From Thiotrichales bacterium (GTDB taxonomy: Bacteria; Pseudomonadota; Gammaproteobacteria; HK1): a DNA stretch of 64,000 nt. Within the stretch, counting starts at the first letter, position 1. Each line of letters begins with the position of its first letter. Made by a program: the position numbers and the translations under genes. Shown here piece after piece: positions 36,440-43,838 of this stretch. Location: contig JAPOSC010000018.1 of assembly GCA_026709935.1 (NCBI GenBank), forward strand, positions 55,100 through 119,099, written 5' to 3'. Under the pieces are notes generated by a model that saw nothing but the letters and a program-made list of their open reading frames with translations, did no database searches and was not told where the DNA came from.

Positions 36440-36899
36440 CGCAACAGAAGGGGTCGACATCGTGCAGACCGATTCAACAATTGATGAATCCGGATTCACC
36501 AGAGGCCTGAACGGCGGGCTCGGATTCGAGCTCGTCGAATGGCGCGAGGGCTACGCCCGCGTCACCGTGGACCTCGACGAGCGCCACGAGAACCGCCAGG
36601 GAGGCATTCACGGCGGCGTCACCGCGACGCTGATCGACGCCGCCACCGGTTTCTGCGGCATCTACGAGCCCGACCCGGAGAAGCGGCGCGGCAATGCCAC
36701 AGTGTCGCTGAACATCAACTACACCGGCCGGCCGAAAGGCAGGCGGCTAACATGTGTGGCGGAGGTGCTCCGCGCCGGCCGCCGCTTCTACTTCGCCTCG
36801 GCGCGCGTGCACGACGACACCGGTGCCCTCATCGCCAGCGGCGAAGCCGTATACGCCTACATCGACCGCGATGCGCGGCGGCGCCCGGCGGGGACCTGA
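36432..36899 (+). CDS. Hotdog-fold thioesterase (PaaI/YbgC-like)
   Basis: A 155-residue single hotdog-domain protein of the PaaI type, hydrolysing acyl-CoA thioesters. The central HENRQGGIHGGVTATLIDAATGF is the family core with the HGG turn, followed by NINYTGRPKG, ARVHDDTGALIASGEAVYAYI. ATG at 36432 is chosen; an in-frame ATG lies at 36411 within the remnant. Its 3' end overlaps the convergent cofC gene by 43 bases, which is unusual but common in dense genomes. Confidence 0.85.
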   Translation: MDDATEGVDIVQTDSTIDESGFTRGLNGGLGFELVEWREGYARVTVDLDERHENRQGGIHGGVTATLIDAATGFCGIYEPDPEKRRGNATVSLNINYTGRPKGRRLTCVAEVLRAGRRFYFASARVHDDTGALIASGEAVYAYIDRDARRRPAGT

Positions 36900-37561
36900 G
36901 CCCGACCCGCTTCGAGGTCGAGATCCTCCGCGAGCAGCCGGTACGCCCGCGTGTCCGACGGCGACGCGAGGAACGCTTCGAGGTCATCCGGAGTGTCGAT
37001 GTCGAGTCCGATGCCGGCGCATTCGACGACGCTCGTCTCGATCCCGAGGGCGCGCGCGGCGGCGAGGTGCGGAAAGAAGCTGTCGTCGCCGAACCGGAAC
37101 GGAAGCACGTCCGGCGGCGCGCAGAGCACCGCGTTGGAGCCCCGGTGGTCACGCGACGGCGCGATGGTGACGGCCGGGGCGGGCGCGTGCGCCGCGATCA
37201 CCGCTTCGATCTCTTCCGAAGTCACCCGGGGGATGTCCCCGGGCACCTGGAGCAACGCCCCCGCGCCCCGCGCCGCCAGGGCCTTCGCGGCGAACTCGAC
37301 CGCCGCAGTATGGCCGCGGTTCTCCGGTTCGACGAGGCTCTCGGCGCCGTAGCGCCGCCCGAGGGCCATCGCTTCCGCATCGCGGGTGACCAGTACGATA
37401 CCGGCGAGCGAAGGCGCGCCCGCGAGCGCTTCCAGCACGTCTTCGAGCATGGCTCGGAACAGCGCGGTGCGCGCCGGTTGATCGAGGACGCCGGCCAGGC
37501 GCTGCTTGGCGTTGCCGAGGTTCTTCACGGGAACGACGGCGTGGATGTCGGCCAAGGGCAT
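36857..37561 (-). CDS. cofC: 2-phospho-L-lactate guanylyltransferase (CofC/FbiD family), coenzyme F420 biosynthesis
   Basis: A 234-residue nucleotidyltransferase that activates 2-phospholactate, phosphoenolpyruvate or 3-phosphoglycerate with GTP during F420 synthesis. Family signatures are AVVPVKNLGNAKQRL at the N-terminus, the VTRDAEAMALGRR stretch, VPGDIPRVTSEEI, SNAVLCAPPDVLPFRFGDDSF and IGLDIDTPDDL. ATG at 37561 is used; an adjacent GTG is the alternative. F420 is mainly archaeal and actinobacterial but is known in some Pseudomonadota. The PPOX protein just upstream and the LLM protein at 45532 are candidate users of the cofactor. No cofD, cofE or cofG/H is seen here. Confidence 0.88.
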   Translation of the reverse strand: MPLADIHAVVPVKNLGNAKQRLAGVLDQPARTALFRAMLEDVLEALAGAPSLAGIVLVTRDAEAMALGRRYGAESLVEPENRGHTAAVEFAAKALAARGAGALLQVPGDIPRVTSEEIEAVIAAHAPAPAVTIAPSRDHRGSNAVLCAPPDVLPFRFGDDSFFPHLAAARALGIETSVVECAGIGLDIDTPDDLEAFLASPSDTRAYRLLAEDLDLEAGRAQVPAGRRRASRSM

Positions 37562-37781
37562 CACCCTTGCCAGTGACCCGGACCCGATCCGGCCCTCCCA
37601 AGCGCGGGCGTCCCGTCCGCAGCGGGGCGAAAGCCCACCATCGTCCAGGCGGATGCAACCCCCACACTTCCGGAGTTCCAGTCAGGCTCCGGCTGCGCGC
37701 ATCGGCACCTCACCGCTTCCACCGGCGTGCATCTTCGGCCTGAACACATGCGTCGGCCGGAGCTCATTGCGGGCGCGCCCC

Positions 37782-38291
37782 TCATCCCCGAGGGACGCGG
37801 GGCGATTGCGGGACGGAGCCCGCTCCCCCGGCCGATCCGCCGTCCGTGGCGACCAGAGCGCCCCAAGCACTCACCCGCGCGATACGCAGGGCGATGACCG
37901 GCAGCGGTTCGAGCCGCATGGCACGGTACTGCGCATACCGTTCGCGCAACGCGGCCTGCGCGCGGTCGTGCTCGTCGCCGTCGTCGAGGATCTCGGCCCG
38001 GCCGCGAAGCATCACCCAGGCGAGCCGCGACCAATCGTCGTCGTGGTAGCGGTCGACGACGACCGCGACATTCGGGTTCTCGTCGATGTTGCGCAGGCGC
38101 TTCATCGCCCGGATGCCCGCCTGTTTCGGCTTCTCGTCGATGGTCACGTAGAAGTCGTCGCCGACGAGCGCATAGCACACCGGGATCACATGCGGGACAC
38201 CGGCGGCATCCGCGGTGGCGAGCCGCGCGATCCGCATCGCGCCGACGAATGCGCGCTGGGCGTCGTTCAGGCGGGATGCCGACATGAGCAT
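37782..38291 (-). CDS. PPOX-class, probably F420-dependent oxidoreductase
   Basis: A 169-residue split-barrel flavin/deazaflavin-binding protein of the pyridoxamine phosphate oxidase fold. Visible: ARLATADAAGVPHVIPVCYAL, the KPKQAGIRAMKRLRNI stretch, NPNVAVVVDRYHDDDWSRLAWV and LRGRAEIL. This pattern is that of the PPOX F420-dependent group. ATG at 38291 or 38285 may be used. It lies upstream of cofC on the same strand with 220 bases between, so shared regulation is possible but not shown. Confidence 0.8.
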   Translation of the reverse strand: MLMSASRLNDAQRAFVGAMRIARLATADAAGVPHVIPVCYALVGDDFYVTIDEKPKQAGIRAMKRLRNIDENPNVAVVVDRYHDDDWSRLAWVMLRGRAEILDDGDEHDRAQAALRERYAQYRAMRLEPLPVIALRIARVSAWGALVATDGGSAGGAGSVPQSPRVPRG

Positions 38292-38592
38292 GAGGACCAC
38301 CGGCGGCCGCGCCGGAGCATGGACACCGTGACGCCGCGCCTGGCCCGCAATGCCCACTGGCGGCCCAAGAAGCTGTCACGCAGCGCGATTCCAGCGAGAA
38401 TTCGGTACCGCATCACTTTGACTTTCCAGCCCTTTCCCCTTCTCGATCAACCCACTGATCGAAGCTCGTGAACGCAGGCCGGGAGGTGTCCCCGCTAACG
38501 CCTTGTTCGGATCTCAGGAGCGTCTATTCGGGCCGATTTCGAGAGCACGTCCCGGCCTGGCGGGAATTGCTGGCGCCCGACCACGCACAACC
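38292..38592. other. 301-base intergenic stretch with one small hairpin
   Basis: Holds a 7-bp hairpin, tcgatca / tgatcga with a 6-base loop (38443-38462), and no recognisable gene. The hairpin lies 130 bases downstream of the HAD gene stop on the minus strand and lacks a T tract. Confidence 0.4.
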
Positions 38593-39309
38593 TCAGCCCG
38601 CCGGGGGCGGGCACCCGAACGGCGCGTGCAGCTCGGCCAGGGATGCAACCGGAGTCACGCCTTCCGACAGCATGTGCGCCCGTTCCGGCGGCACCAGAGC
38701 GAAGACCTGCATGCCGGCCGCGACGCCGGCGGCGATGCCGTAGCTGCTGTCTTCCACCACCGCGCACCGTTCGGGCGGCGTACCGAGCCGCCGCGCCGCA
38801 TGAAGGTACAGCCCGGGGTCCGGCTTCCACACCCCCACCTCGTAGGCACTGACGATGCGCCCGGCGAAGTGCTCCAGCAGTCCGGTGGCCCCCAGGGTGA
38901 CTTCCATCTTCGAGCGCGGGCCGTTCGAGACGACGCAGTACGGCACCTCGAGCGACTCGACGAGTGCCGGCGCGCCATCCACCGGCGCCACCCGCGCCTC
39001 GAACTGCGCCGCCATGCGGGCGCGGAGCCGCGGCTCGAAGTCGGCGGGCAGCGGGCGACCGGCGCGCGCCTCGATGATGCGCAGCGTCTCGGCGATCGGC
39101 GCGCCGGTGAAGTGGCCCTGCGCCTCCTCGTACTCGAACCGCGCGCCGGCCCCGGAGGCACACTCGATGATGCACTCGACCGCGATCCGCTCGCTGTCGA
39201 CAAGCACCCCGTCGCAGTCGAACAGCACCGCGTCGATACGCCACTCGTCGCGCCGGCGCAGGTCGTTGCGTGGTGTCGCACCCGCGGCCGGCGATTGTTC
39301 ACGGATCAT
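38593..39309 (-). CDS. HAD-superfamily phosphatase (beta-phosphoglucomutase/phosphoglycolate type)
   Basis: A 238-residue HAD hydrolase with the nucleophile motif DAVLFDCDGVLVDSE, motif II in YCVVSNGP, motif III lysine in VGVWKPDPGLY and motif IV acidic residues in CAVVEDSSYG. A four-helix cap is inserted after motif I. The substrate is probably a small phosphorylated sugar or metabolite. The ATG at 39309 overlaps the end of the RHH gene upstream by 11 bases, so the two are one operon. Confidence 0.9.
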   Translation of the reverse strand: MIREQSPAAGATPRNDLRRRDEWRIDAVLFDCDGVLVDSERIAVECIIECASGAGARFEYEEAQGHFTGAPIAETLRIIEARAGRPLPADFEPRLRARMAAQFEARVAPVDGAPALVESLEVPYCVVSNGPRSKMEVTLGATGLLEHFAGRIVSAYEVGVWKPDPGLYLHAARRLGTPPERCAVVEDSSYGIAAGVAAGMQVFALVPPERAHMLSEGVTPVASLAELHAPFGCPPPAG

Positions 39310-39607
39310 GTTGCGGCACCGTTTCGGTGTACTTGAGGCAGATCACGCGAAGACACGAGGCGAGGTTCTTGTCGTTGGCGACGAGGCACTGGTCGTGGAT
39401 GGTCTCGATCAGCACCGGCATGTCCATGCCGAGTTCGCGACCCATGTCGTCCAGCACATGCCAGAATGCCGTCTCGAGCCGGATGGTGGTGCTGTGGCCA
39501 TGAATTCTGAAGCCGCGCTTCTGGGGGACGAACTCGCTGATCTGCTCCGTCGTGCAGGCATGGAGCATGCGCCCGAGCACGCCCGGGGACTCGACGTAGA
39601 TCGACAT
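39299..39607 (-). CDS. Ribbon-helix-helix domain protein (RHH_4-like)
   Basis: A 102-residue protein. The KRGFRIHGHSTTIRLETAFW stretch is the beta-strand/helix start of a ribbon-helix-helix fold of the aryl-sulfate-sulfotransferase-associated RHH_4 type, with DMPVLIETIHDQ following. ATG at 39607 is chosen because the conserved part begins soon after. It precedes the HAD gene with 11 bases overlap. It may regulate its own operon. An AT-rich segment (39649-39660) upstream may hold the promoter. Confidence 0.65.
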   Translation of the reverse strand: MSIYVESPGVLGRMLHACTTEQISEFVPQKRGFRIHGHSTTIRLETAFWHVLDDMGRELGMDMPVLIETIHDQCLVANDKNLASCLRVICLKYTETVPQHDP

Positions 39608-39845
39608 GAAATCTCCCGCCGCGATTCGGCTTCCTGTCAATGGCGCGTTTGCAATAAATACCACCACGCGCCCGCACCGCAGGCATACTAATACAGCTTC
39701 GTCATTTCCGAACCGCGGTGCGCGTACGCGACGGAGCCGCCGGATCGCACCCATGGCGAAGCGGCGACCTCCCGCGGACCCTGCATACGGATGCGCTATT
39801 CGGACCGAACCGGGGGGTAGGTGCCGCGCTCAGGAGGCTCGGATT

Positions 39846-40337
39846 GTGGAGTTCTTCCGCAAGACCCTCGACCCGGTGATCGCGCTCGCCGCGATCGCGA
39901 TCCTCGACATCTTCCTGTTCCTGCAACTCGGCGCGTGGACGGTCGGTGGCGGCGAGACAATGATGACGGGCCTCATCGCCGAGTTCTTCATGGGCGACGA
40001 GATTCGCAGGATCCCCTTCTGGCAGCTCGTGTTCGAGCCGGACGCCGGCTACTGGAAGATCTACATCAGTCTCGGGATGCTGTTCGGCGCGGTGCTCGGC
40101 GCAGTAATGAGCGGCGAGTTCTTCATCCGCTACCCGCGACGCCTGTCCGAATGGATCATGATCACCATCGGCGGGCTGCTGATGGGCATCGGTATCCGAC
40201 TCGCCTTCGTGTGCAACGTCAGCACGTTCTTCGGACTGACGCCGGAGCTCAACATGGGCGGCTATCTCGCGATCAGCGGCATCGTCGCCGGGGCCTGGGT
40301 CGGCTCCCTCCTCTACAAGCGACTCCTGGGGGTATGA
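39846..40337 (+). CDS. YeeE/YedE-like sulfur transport protein, N-terminal half
   Basis: A 163-residue membrane protein with about four hydrophobic segments, one half of the usual YeeE/YedE sulfur transporter fold. LAFVCNVSTFFG carries the conserved cysteine of one half-repeat. The start is GTG at 39846 with an AGGAGG site ten bases upstream. The partner half (40339-40941) follows after one base. In the family thiosulfate or related sulfur compounds pass through a line of cysteines. It is the first gene of the sulfur operon. Confidence 0.82.
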   Translation: MEFFRKTLDPVIALAAIAILDIFLFLQLGAWTVGGGETMMTGLIAEFFMGDEIRRIPFWQLVFEPDAGYWKIYISLGMLFGAVLGAVMSGEFFIRYPRRLSEWIMITIGGLLMGIGIRLAFVCNVSTFFGLTPELNMGGYLAISGIVAGAWVGSLLYKRLLGV

Positions 40338-40338
40338 C

Positions 40339-40941
40339 GTGAGCATCGTCGGCGAGTGCACCATAGCCTTCGTGTTCGGCTCCGTCGTCGGGCTGCTCGT
40401 GCAGCGGTCGCGGTTCTGCAACACTGCGGCGCTGCGCGACGCGATGCTGTTCAAGACCTACCGCAACACCAAAGCCCTGCTGGTCGCGATGATGATCCTG
40501 ACCCTCGGTTTCACCGGGTTCATCACCATCGGCGAAGGCAATCCCATGCGGTTCGACGTGGGTCTCAACCAGATCGTCGGGCTGTTCCTGTTCGGAATCG
40601 GGATGGTGCTGGCGGGAGCGTGCACGGTATCGACCTGGGTCAAGGCAGGCGAGGGCAACATCGGGGCAGTGTGGGCGCTCGTCTTTACCTTTGCCGGCAT
40701 GTTCCTTTTCTCGCTGCTGTGGTCGTTCCTCTACTGGCCGCCGGCACCGTCCGCGATGACCAGTGACCCCGCGTTGCAGACCCTCCAGCTCGGGTTCTCC
40801 AACGCCGCCACCCTGCAGGAGAAGACCGGCATCCCGGCGATCGCGTTCGGGTTGGTCCAGATCATGGTGCTGTTCGCGATCTACCGCGCCATCCTGCGCA
40901 GGGAACGCTCCGATACCACCGGGGCGACCGGAGCCGATTGA
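40339..40941 (+). CDS. YeeE/YedE-like sulfur transport protein, C-terminal half
   Basis: A 200-residue membrane protein with about five hydrophobic segments. The RSRFCNTAALRDAML and LAGACTVSTWVKAGEGN motifs are the cysteine motifs of YeeE-type sulfur transporters. The start is GTG at 40339, one base after the stop of the first half, so both halves are translated together and probably associate. It is followed after ~200 bases by tusA, as is usual for these transporters. Confidence 0.85.
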   Translation: MSIVGECTIAFVFGSVVGLLVQRSRFCNTAALRDAMLFKTYRNTKALLVAMMILTLGFTGFITIGEGNPMRFDVGLNQIVGLFLFGIGMVLAGACTVSTWVKAGEGNIGAVWALVFTFAGMFLFSLLWSFLYWPPAPSAMTSDPALQTLQLGFSNAATLQEKTGIPAIAFGLVQIMVLFAIYRAILRRERSDTTGATGAD

Positions 40942-41139
40942 CCGCTTCGGCGGGCCGAACAAAGGGGATCGGGAAGAAGGGAAGGGCACGCATGAGACTG
41001 CCCGGGAGAGAGATGGCGCAGCCCTCAGGCCGGAGCGGCAGAGCGTCATCGGACGTGAAACATCACCCGGGAGTCGGTGGGAGGCTGGATTGCGCTTCCA
41101 GTGAATCCGGCCTGCGGAACTGTGCAGGGAGATATATCC

Positions 41140-41448
41140 ATGGGACTGTTCGGAAAGAGTAAGCCACGGGAGGAAAGACGTGAACCGGGCGAGGAGGTCA
41201 CCCTCGATACCGGTGAGGTCGTCGTCGCGGCGTCGGTGGTGGACTGCATCGGGGACAACTGCCCGCGGCCCCAGATCCTCACCCGCAAGGCGCTCGCCGG
41301 CGCGGACGCCGGTGAGGTCATCGAGGTGAAGGTCGACAACCCGACGTCAATGGAGGCGCTTCCTCCCATCATCGAGGAGAACGGCGGCGCCCATCTCGGC
41401 ACCTTCCGCCGTGCACGCCACTGGCAGGTGCTGGCGAGAAAGGGCTGA
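41140..41448 (+). CDS. TusA-family sulfur carrier
   Basis: A 102-residue TusA-like protein. The active CPxP motif is present as CPRP with the cysteine at residue 41, and a second cysteine at 36 precedes it. It should carry a persulfide from the imported sulfur compound to the DsrE/F/H-type proteins encoded further on. The N-terminal ~20 residues form an extra charged extension. ATG at 41140 has a GGGAGATA site upstream. Placed directly between the YeeE halves and the DsrE-type genes, it fits a sulfur relay. Confidence 0.88.
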   Translation: MGLFGKSKPREERREPGEEVTLDTGEVVVAASVVDCIGDNCPRPQILTRKALAGADAGEVIEVKVDNPTSMEALPPIIEENGGAHLGTFRRARHWQVLARKG

Positions 41449-41466
41449 GTCCCGGCAGCGACCGCC

Positions 41467-41682
41467 ATGCGCATCCCGAAACACCTGCAGCTCACCCTGT
41501 TCGCCACGGCGGTCGCGCTCCTGTCGATCGCTTCCATCATCCACGTCGCGGTCCAGCCGCTCGACGAGCGGACGCGGACCCGGCAGGGCACGCCGTTCTT
41601 CACGCCACCGGTGATCAACCCCGATACCGGCGAGGCGATCGAGATGGACACCCTGGTCGAGCACTACAAGTCCGGAGGCTGA
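41467..41682 (+). CDS. Small single-pass membrane protein of the sulfur operon
   Basis: A 71-residue protein. Residues 8-28 form one membrane helix (LTLFATAVALLSIASIIHVA) after a short basic N-terminus, leaving a ~43-residue periplasmic tail with PFFTPPVINPDTG. It has no cysteine. Family unknown. It is followed one base later by the 28-residue ORF, so all the small genes here are tightly packed, arguing for a shared complex in the membrane. Confidence 0.6.
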   Translation: MRIPKHLQLTLFATAVALLSIASIIHVAVQPLDERTRTRQGTPFFTPPVINPDTGEAIEMDTLVEHYKSGG

Positions 41683-41683
41683 C

Positions 41684-41770
41684 ATGGATTTCGAAACGAC
41701 CGCGGCCCTCGTCGCGTTCCTCGCTGCGATGTACGCCATGTACATCAGCTTCACCAGGGACGATTCGTGA
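41684..41770 (+). CDS. 28-residue predicted membrane peptide
   Basis: A very short gene that encodes one hydrophobic helix (ALVAFLAAMYAMYISF) with acidic residues at both ends (MDFE, RDDS). GGAGG lies eight bases before the ATG, and the TGA overlaps the ATG of the next gene. Such tiny helices are often subunits of membrane complexes. Family unknown; translation is inferred from tight packing and the ribosome site. Confidence 0.55.
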   Translation: MDFETTAALVAFLAAMYAMYISFTRDDS

Positions 41771-42042
41771 TGACCCGCCTGCAGATGGTGGGCTTCTGCG
41801 TCCTTGCGCTCGCCGGCACCGCGGGGGTCTGCGCCGCACTCTTTCCCCATGCGTCCCTGTCCCGGGCGGAAGCCGCGGCCGCACGCACGGCGCTGCCGAT
41901 GGAGGAGTTCGATCTGGTCGACCTCGGCGACGACTATGGTCCACTGACGGTGTTCGAGCTGGTCGGATACTACCTGGACAATCCGCCGCCGCCGGAGACC
42001 GTGGTCACTGTCTCACGCAAGAAACACTTCGGCGGTTGCTGA
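41770..42042 (+). CDS. Exported 90-residue protein ending in Gly-Gly-Cys
   Basis: An N-terminal signal (residues ~5-28) precedes a ~55-residue mature domain with a cluster of acidic residues (DLVDLGDDYG), then FELVGYYLDNPPPP and the final HFGGC. A C-terminal Gly-Gly-Cys is reminiscent of the swinging arm of the periplasmic sulfur carrier SoxY (Gly-Gly-Cys-Gly-Gly), although there is no other similarity. Two more cysteines lie within the signal region. The ATG overlaps the previous stop. I propose a periplasmic sulfur carrier, but this is only inference from the tail and the context. Confidence 0.55.
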   Translation: MTRLQMVGFCVLALAGTAGVCAALFPHASLSRAEAAAARTALPMEEFDLVDLGDDYGPLTVFELVGYYLDNPPPPETVVTVSRKKHFGGC

Positions 42043-42053
42043 CGCGCGGCCGC

Positions 42054-42959
42054 ATGCCCCAGCGTTCACGAGATGATGCCCCTGCCCCCCGCCGCCGGGG
42101 TTCGTCCGGCCTCCTCCGGCCCGGCGTGATGATGCCGGCGCTGGCGTTTGCAGTGCTGGCCCTCCCGCCCGGCGCCGATGCCGAGTTCGGTGCCACCGCC
42201 GACCCAGCTCTCGTCGCGAACCTGGAACGCGCGGTGTTCGTCGACACCCGCGACGTCGAGACCTGCGCAAGCGGCAGCATCGACGGCGCCTTGTGCCTGT
42301 CGCCGCCGGTGCTTCTTCATCCCGACGAATCCCCCGCGAGCTTTCGCGGCATCAACTGGCTAGTGGGCACCTTCGGCCTCGAACCAGCCGCCACTACTGT
42401 CGTGTTCGGCGATAACCACACCGACAACGAGTTTGTGGCAGGCATGTTGTTCCTGCTGGGTCAGTCCCGGGTGGTGATCTGGCGAGGTGACCCGTACTCG
42501 ATGCCCACTTCCCCGGAGCATGGCACCGGACGCCACCGGGGCATGCTGCGCAGCGTGTACTACGCGAGTCCGGTGCGCGACGGGTACGTCGCACTGGACG
42601 ATGACGTGCGCCGGTTCTTCGGCGCCGGGTCCGCGACCGAGGTCGCTTTTGCGGCGGGCGACGAGAAAACGTCGGTCTGGCGGCGCAATGACGACGGAGC
42701 GCTGCTCGTGCTCGCCGAGGGTGCCCGCGAAGCGGTCGCCGGATTCGCTCGCGTATTGCTGGAACAACCGCCAGCACCCGCGCAGGTTCACATCGACGGA
42801 CTGCGCGGCAGAACAGCGGCAAACCTCGGGGCGCCGAATGAAGACGACACCCGAACGATCACCTTCGCGGTGATTCTGGCGGTCTCCCTTGGAATGATCC
42901 TGATGCTCCGGACTGGGCTGGCACACCGCCGGCGAACGATGGCGAGACCACCCCAGTGA
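42054..42959 (+). CDS. Membrane-anchored rhodanese-like protein without the active cysteine
   Basis: A 301-residue protein. A signal peptide spans residues ~28-48 (PGVMMPALAFAVLALPPGADA), then a rhodanese-like domain with VFVDTRDVETCASGSIDGAL and TVVFGDNHTDNEFVAGMLF, then a membrane helix near residues 270-288 and a short basic tail. In an active rhodanese the loop after the central strand begins with Cys; here it is Gly-Asp-Asn. The usual persulfide chemistry is therefore not possible at that site. It could be a binding or scaffold protein. ATG at 42054 is chosen; the frame is open from a TTG at 42036. The stop overlaps dsrE-like by four bases. Confidence 0.65.
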   Translation: MPQRSRDDAPAPRRRGSSGLLRPGVMMPALAFAVLALPPGADAEFGATADPALVANLERAVFVDTRDVETCASGSIDGALCLSPPVLLHPDESPASFRGINWLVGTFGLEPAATTVVFGDNHTDNEFVAGMLFLLGQSRVVIWRGDPYSMPTSPEHGTGRHRGMLRSVYYASPVRDGYVALDDDVRRFFGAGSATEVAFAAGDEKTSVWRRNDDGALLVLAEGAREAVAGFARVLLEQPPAPAQVHIDGLRGRTAANLGAPNEDDTRTITFAVILAVSLGMILMLRTGLAHRRRTMARPPQ

Positions 42960-43246
42960 ACCTGTTCTTCGTCGTCGCTCACGAAGAATCCGGCGCCGTT
43001 CTGCGCGGCCTCACCGACGCCTGCCGGCGCAACGGGGTGGCATTCTCGGTCTTCTTCACCGGCAACGGCGTACGCAATCTGGCCGCACCCGAAGCCGTGG
43101 AGCGCGCGGGGCACGCCTCGGAGGCGGTGGTCTGCGAACACTCCTGGAGCCAGATGATGGACGACCGTGCATGTCCCCTCACTCTCGGCAGCCAGACCGA
43201 TCACAGCCGCATGCTCGGGCGTGCCGACCGGGTGGTCTCGCTGTGA
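42956..43246 (+). CDS. DsrE-like protein
   Basis: A 96-residue DsrE/TusD-like protein. The fold's first strand MNLFFVVAHEES and the AFSVFFTGNGV stretch are typical, and cysteines in VVCEHSW and RACPLTLG are candidates for the sulfur relay. It starts with GTG at 42956, overlapping the previous stop, and overlaps the next gene by four bases. Together with the next two genes it mirrors the dsrE-dsrF-dsrH (tusD-tusC-tusB) order. Confidence 0.75.
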   Translation: MNLFFVVAHEESGAVLRGLTDACRRNGVAFSVFFTGNGVRNLAAPEAVERAGHASEAVVCEHSWSQMMDDRACPLTLGSQTDHSRMLGRADRVVSL

Positions 43247-43524
43247 ACAGCAACGCCCTCAGGTCCGTGCTCGTGATCGCACTCCGCGACCCGCTGGAGG
43301 CGATGCGCGTCGCGGCCGGGATTACGGTCTTCGGTCACCGCGCCGAGCTTGTGTTCGCGCACGGGCCACTCGAAGTGGTCCCGGCCGTCGAAGCGTTGGC
43401 GGAGCTCCTGGACCTTGCCGATATCTCGCCTCGGTCGCTGCATGACGACGACGAGGTACCGGGCATCTCCGACGGCGACTTCCATGCCCTCTTCGAGTCG
43501 GTGGACTTCGTGATTAATGTCTGA
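43243..43524 (+). CDS. DsrF-like protein
   Basis: A 93-residue protein with the DsrE/F-type start VLVIALRDPLEAMRVAAGI and a repeated AELVFAHGPLEVVPAV segment, but no cysteine at all, as in structural DsrF/TusC subunits. It starts with GTG 43243 in overlap with the previous TGA, and the following ATG at 43517 overlaps its stop by eight bases. Assignment relies on order and weak pattern. Confidence 0.65.
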   Translation: MNSNALRSVLVIALRDPLEAMRVAAGITVFGHRAELVFAHGPLEVVPAVEALAELLDLADISPRSLHDDDEVPGISDGDFHALFESVDFVINV

Positions 43525-43726
43525 ATCGAGCTTTGTAGTCCTGCGTACGGGCCTGCATGTCGGCGGCGAAGCGCCTGGGGCCCTGGACAGCCTGCCGGAG
43601 CGGTTGCGTGGCAGAGGGTGTCGGGTCAGGGAATTTGCCATCGACGATGTCGGGGCAATGTCGGAAGCCGATTGGGATCAAGTGCTGGAGGCAGTTCTGG
43701 ATAGCGATCGGTGCATTACTCTCTGA
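43517..43726 (+). CDS. DsrH-like (TusB-type) protein
   Basis: A 69-residue small protein, third of the triad. The RLRGRGCRVREFAIDDVGAM stretch and the terminal DRCITL with a near-C-terminal cysteine recall DsrH/TusB. It is shorter than usual (~95 residues), so the assignment is tentative. The overlap with the previous gene is eight bases; a gap of about 110 bases follows before the exported sulfurtransferase. Confidence 0.55.
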   Translation: MSESSFVVLRTGLHVGGEAPGALDSLPERLRGRGCRVREFAIDDVGAMSEADWDQVLEAVLDSDRCITL

Positions 43727-43838
43727 GTCCGGGTCGCTTACCGCCTTTCGCTTCCCGCTCTGGCGGAGGAGGAGAGCGCGGATCCGGCAGTAAGCGGTTC
43801 GGGCTGCGTCAAGCTCAAACCATTGGGAAGAAAACATC

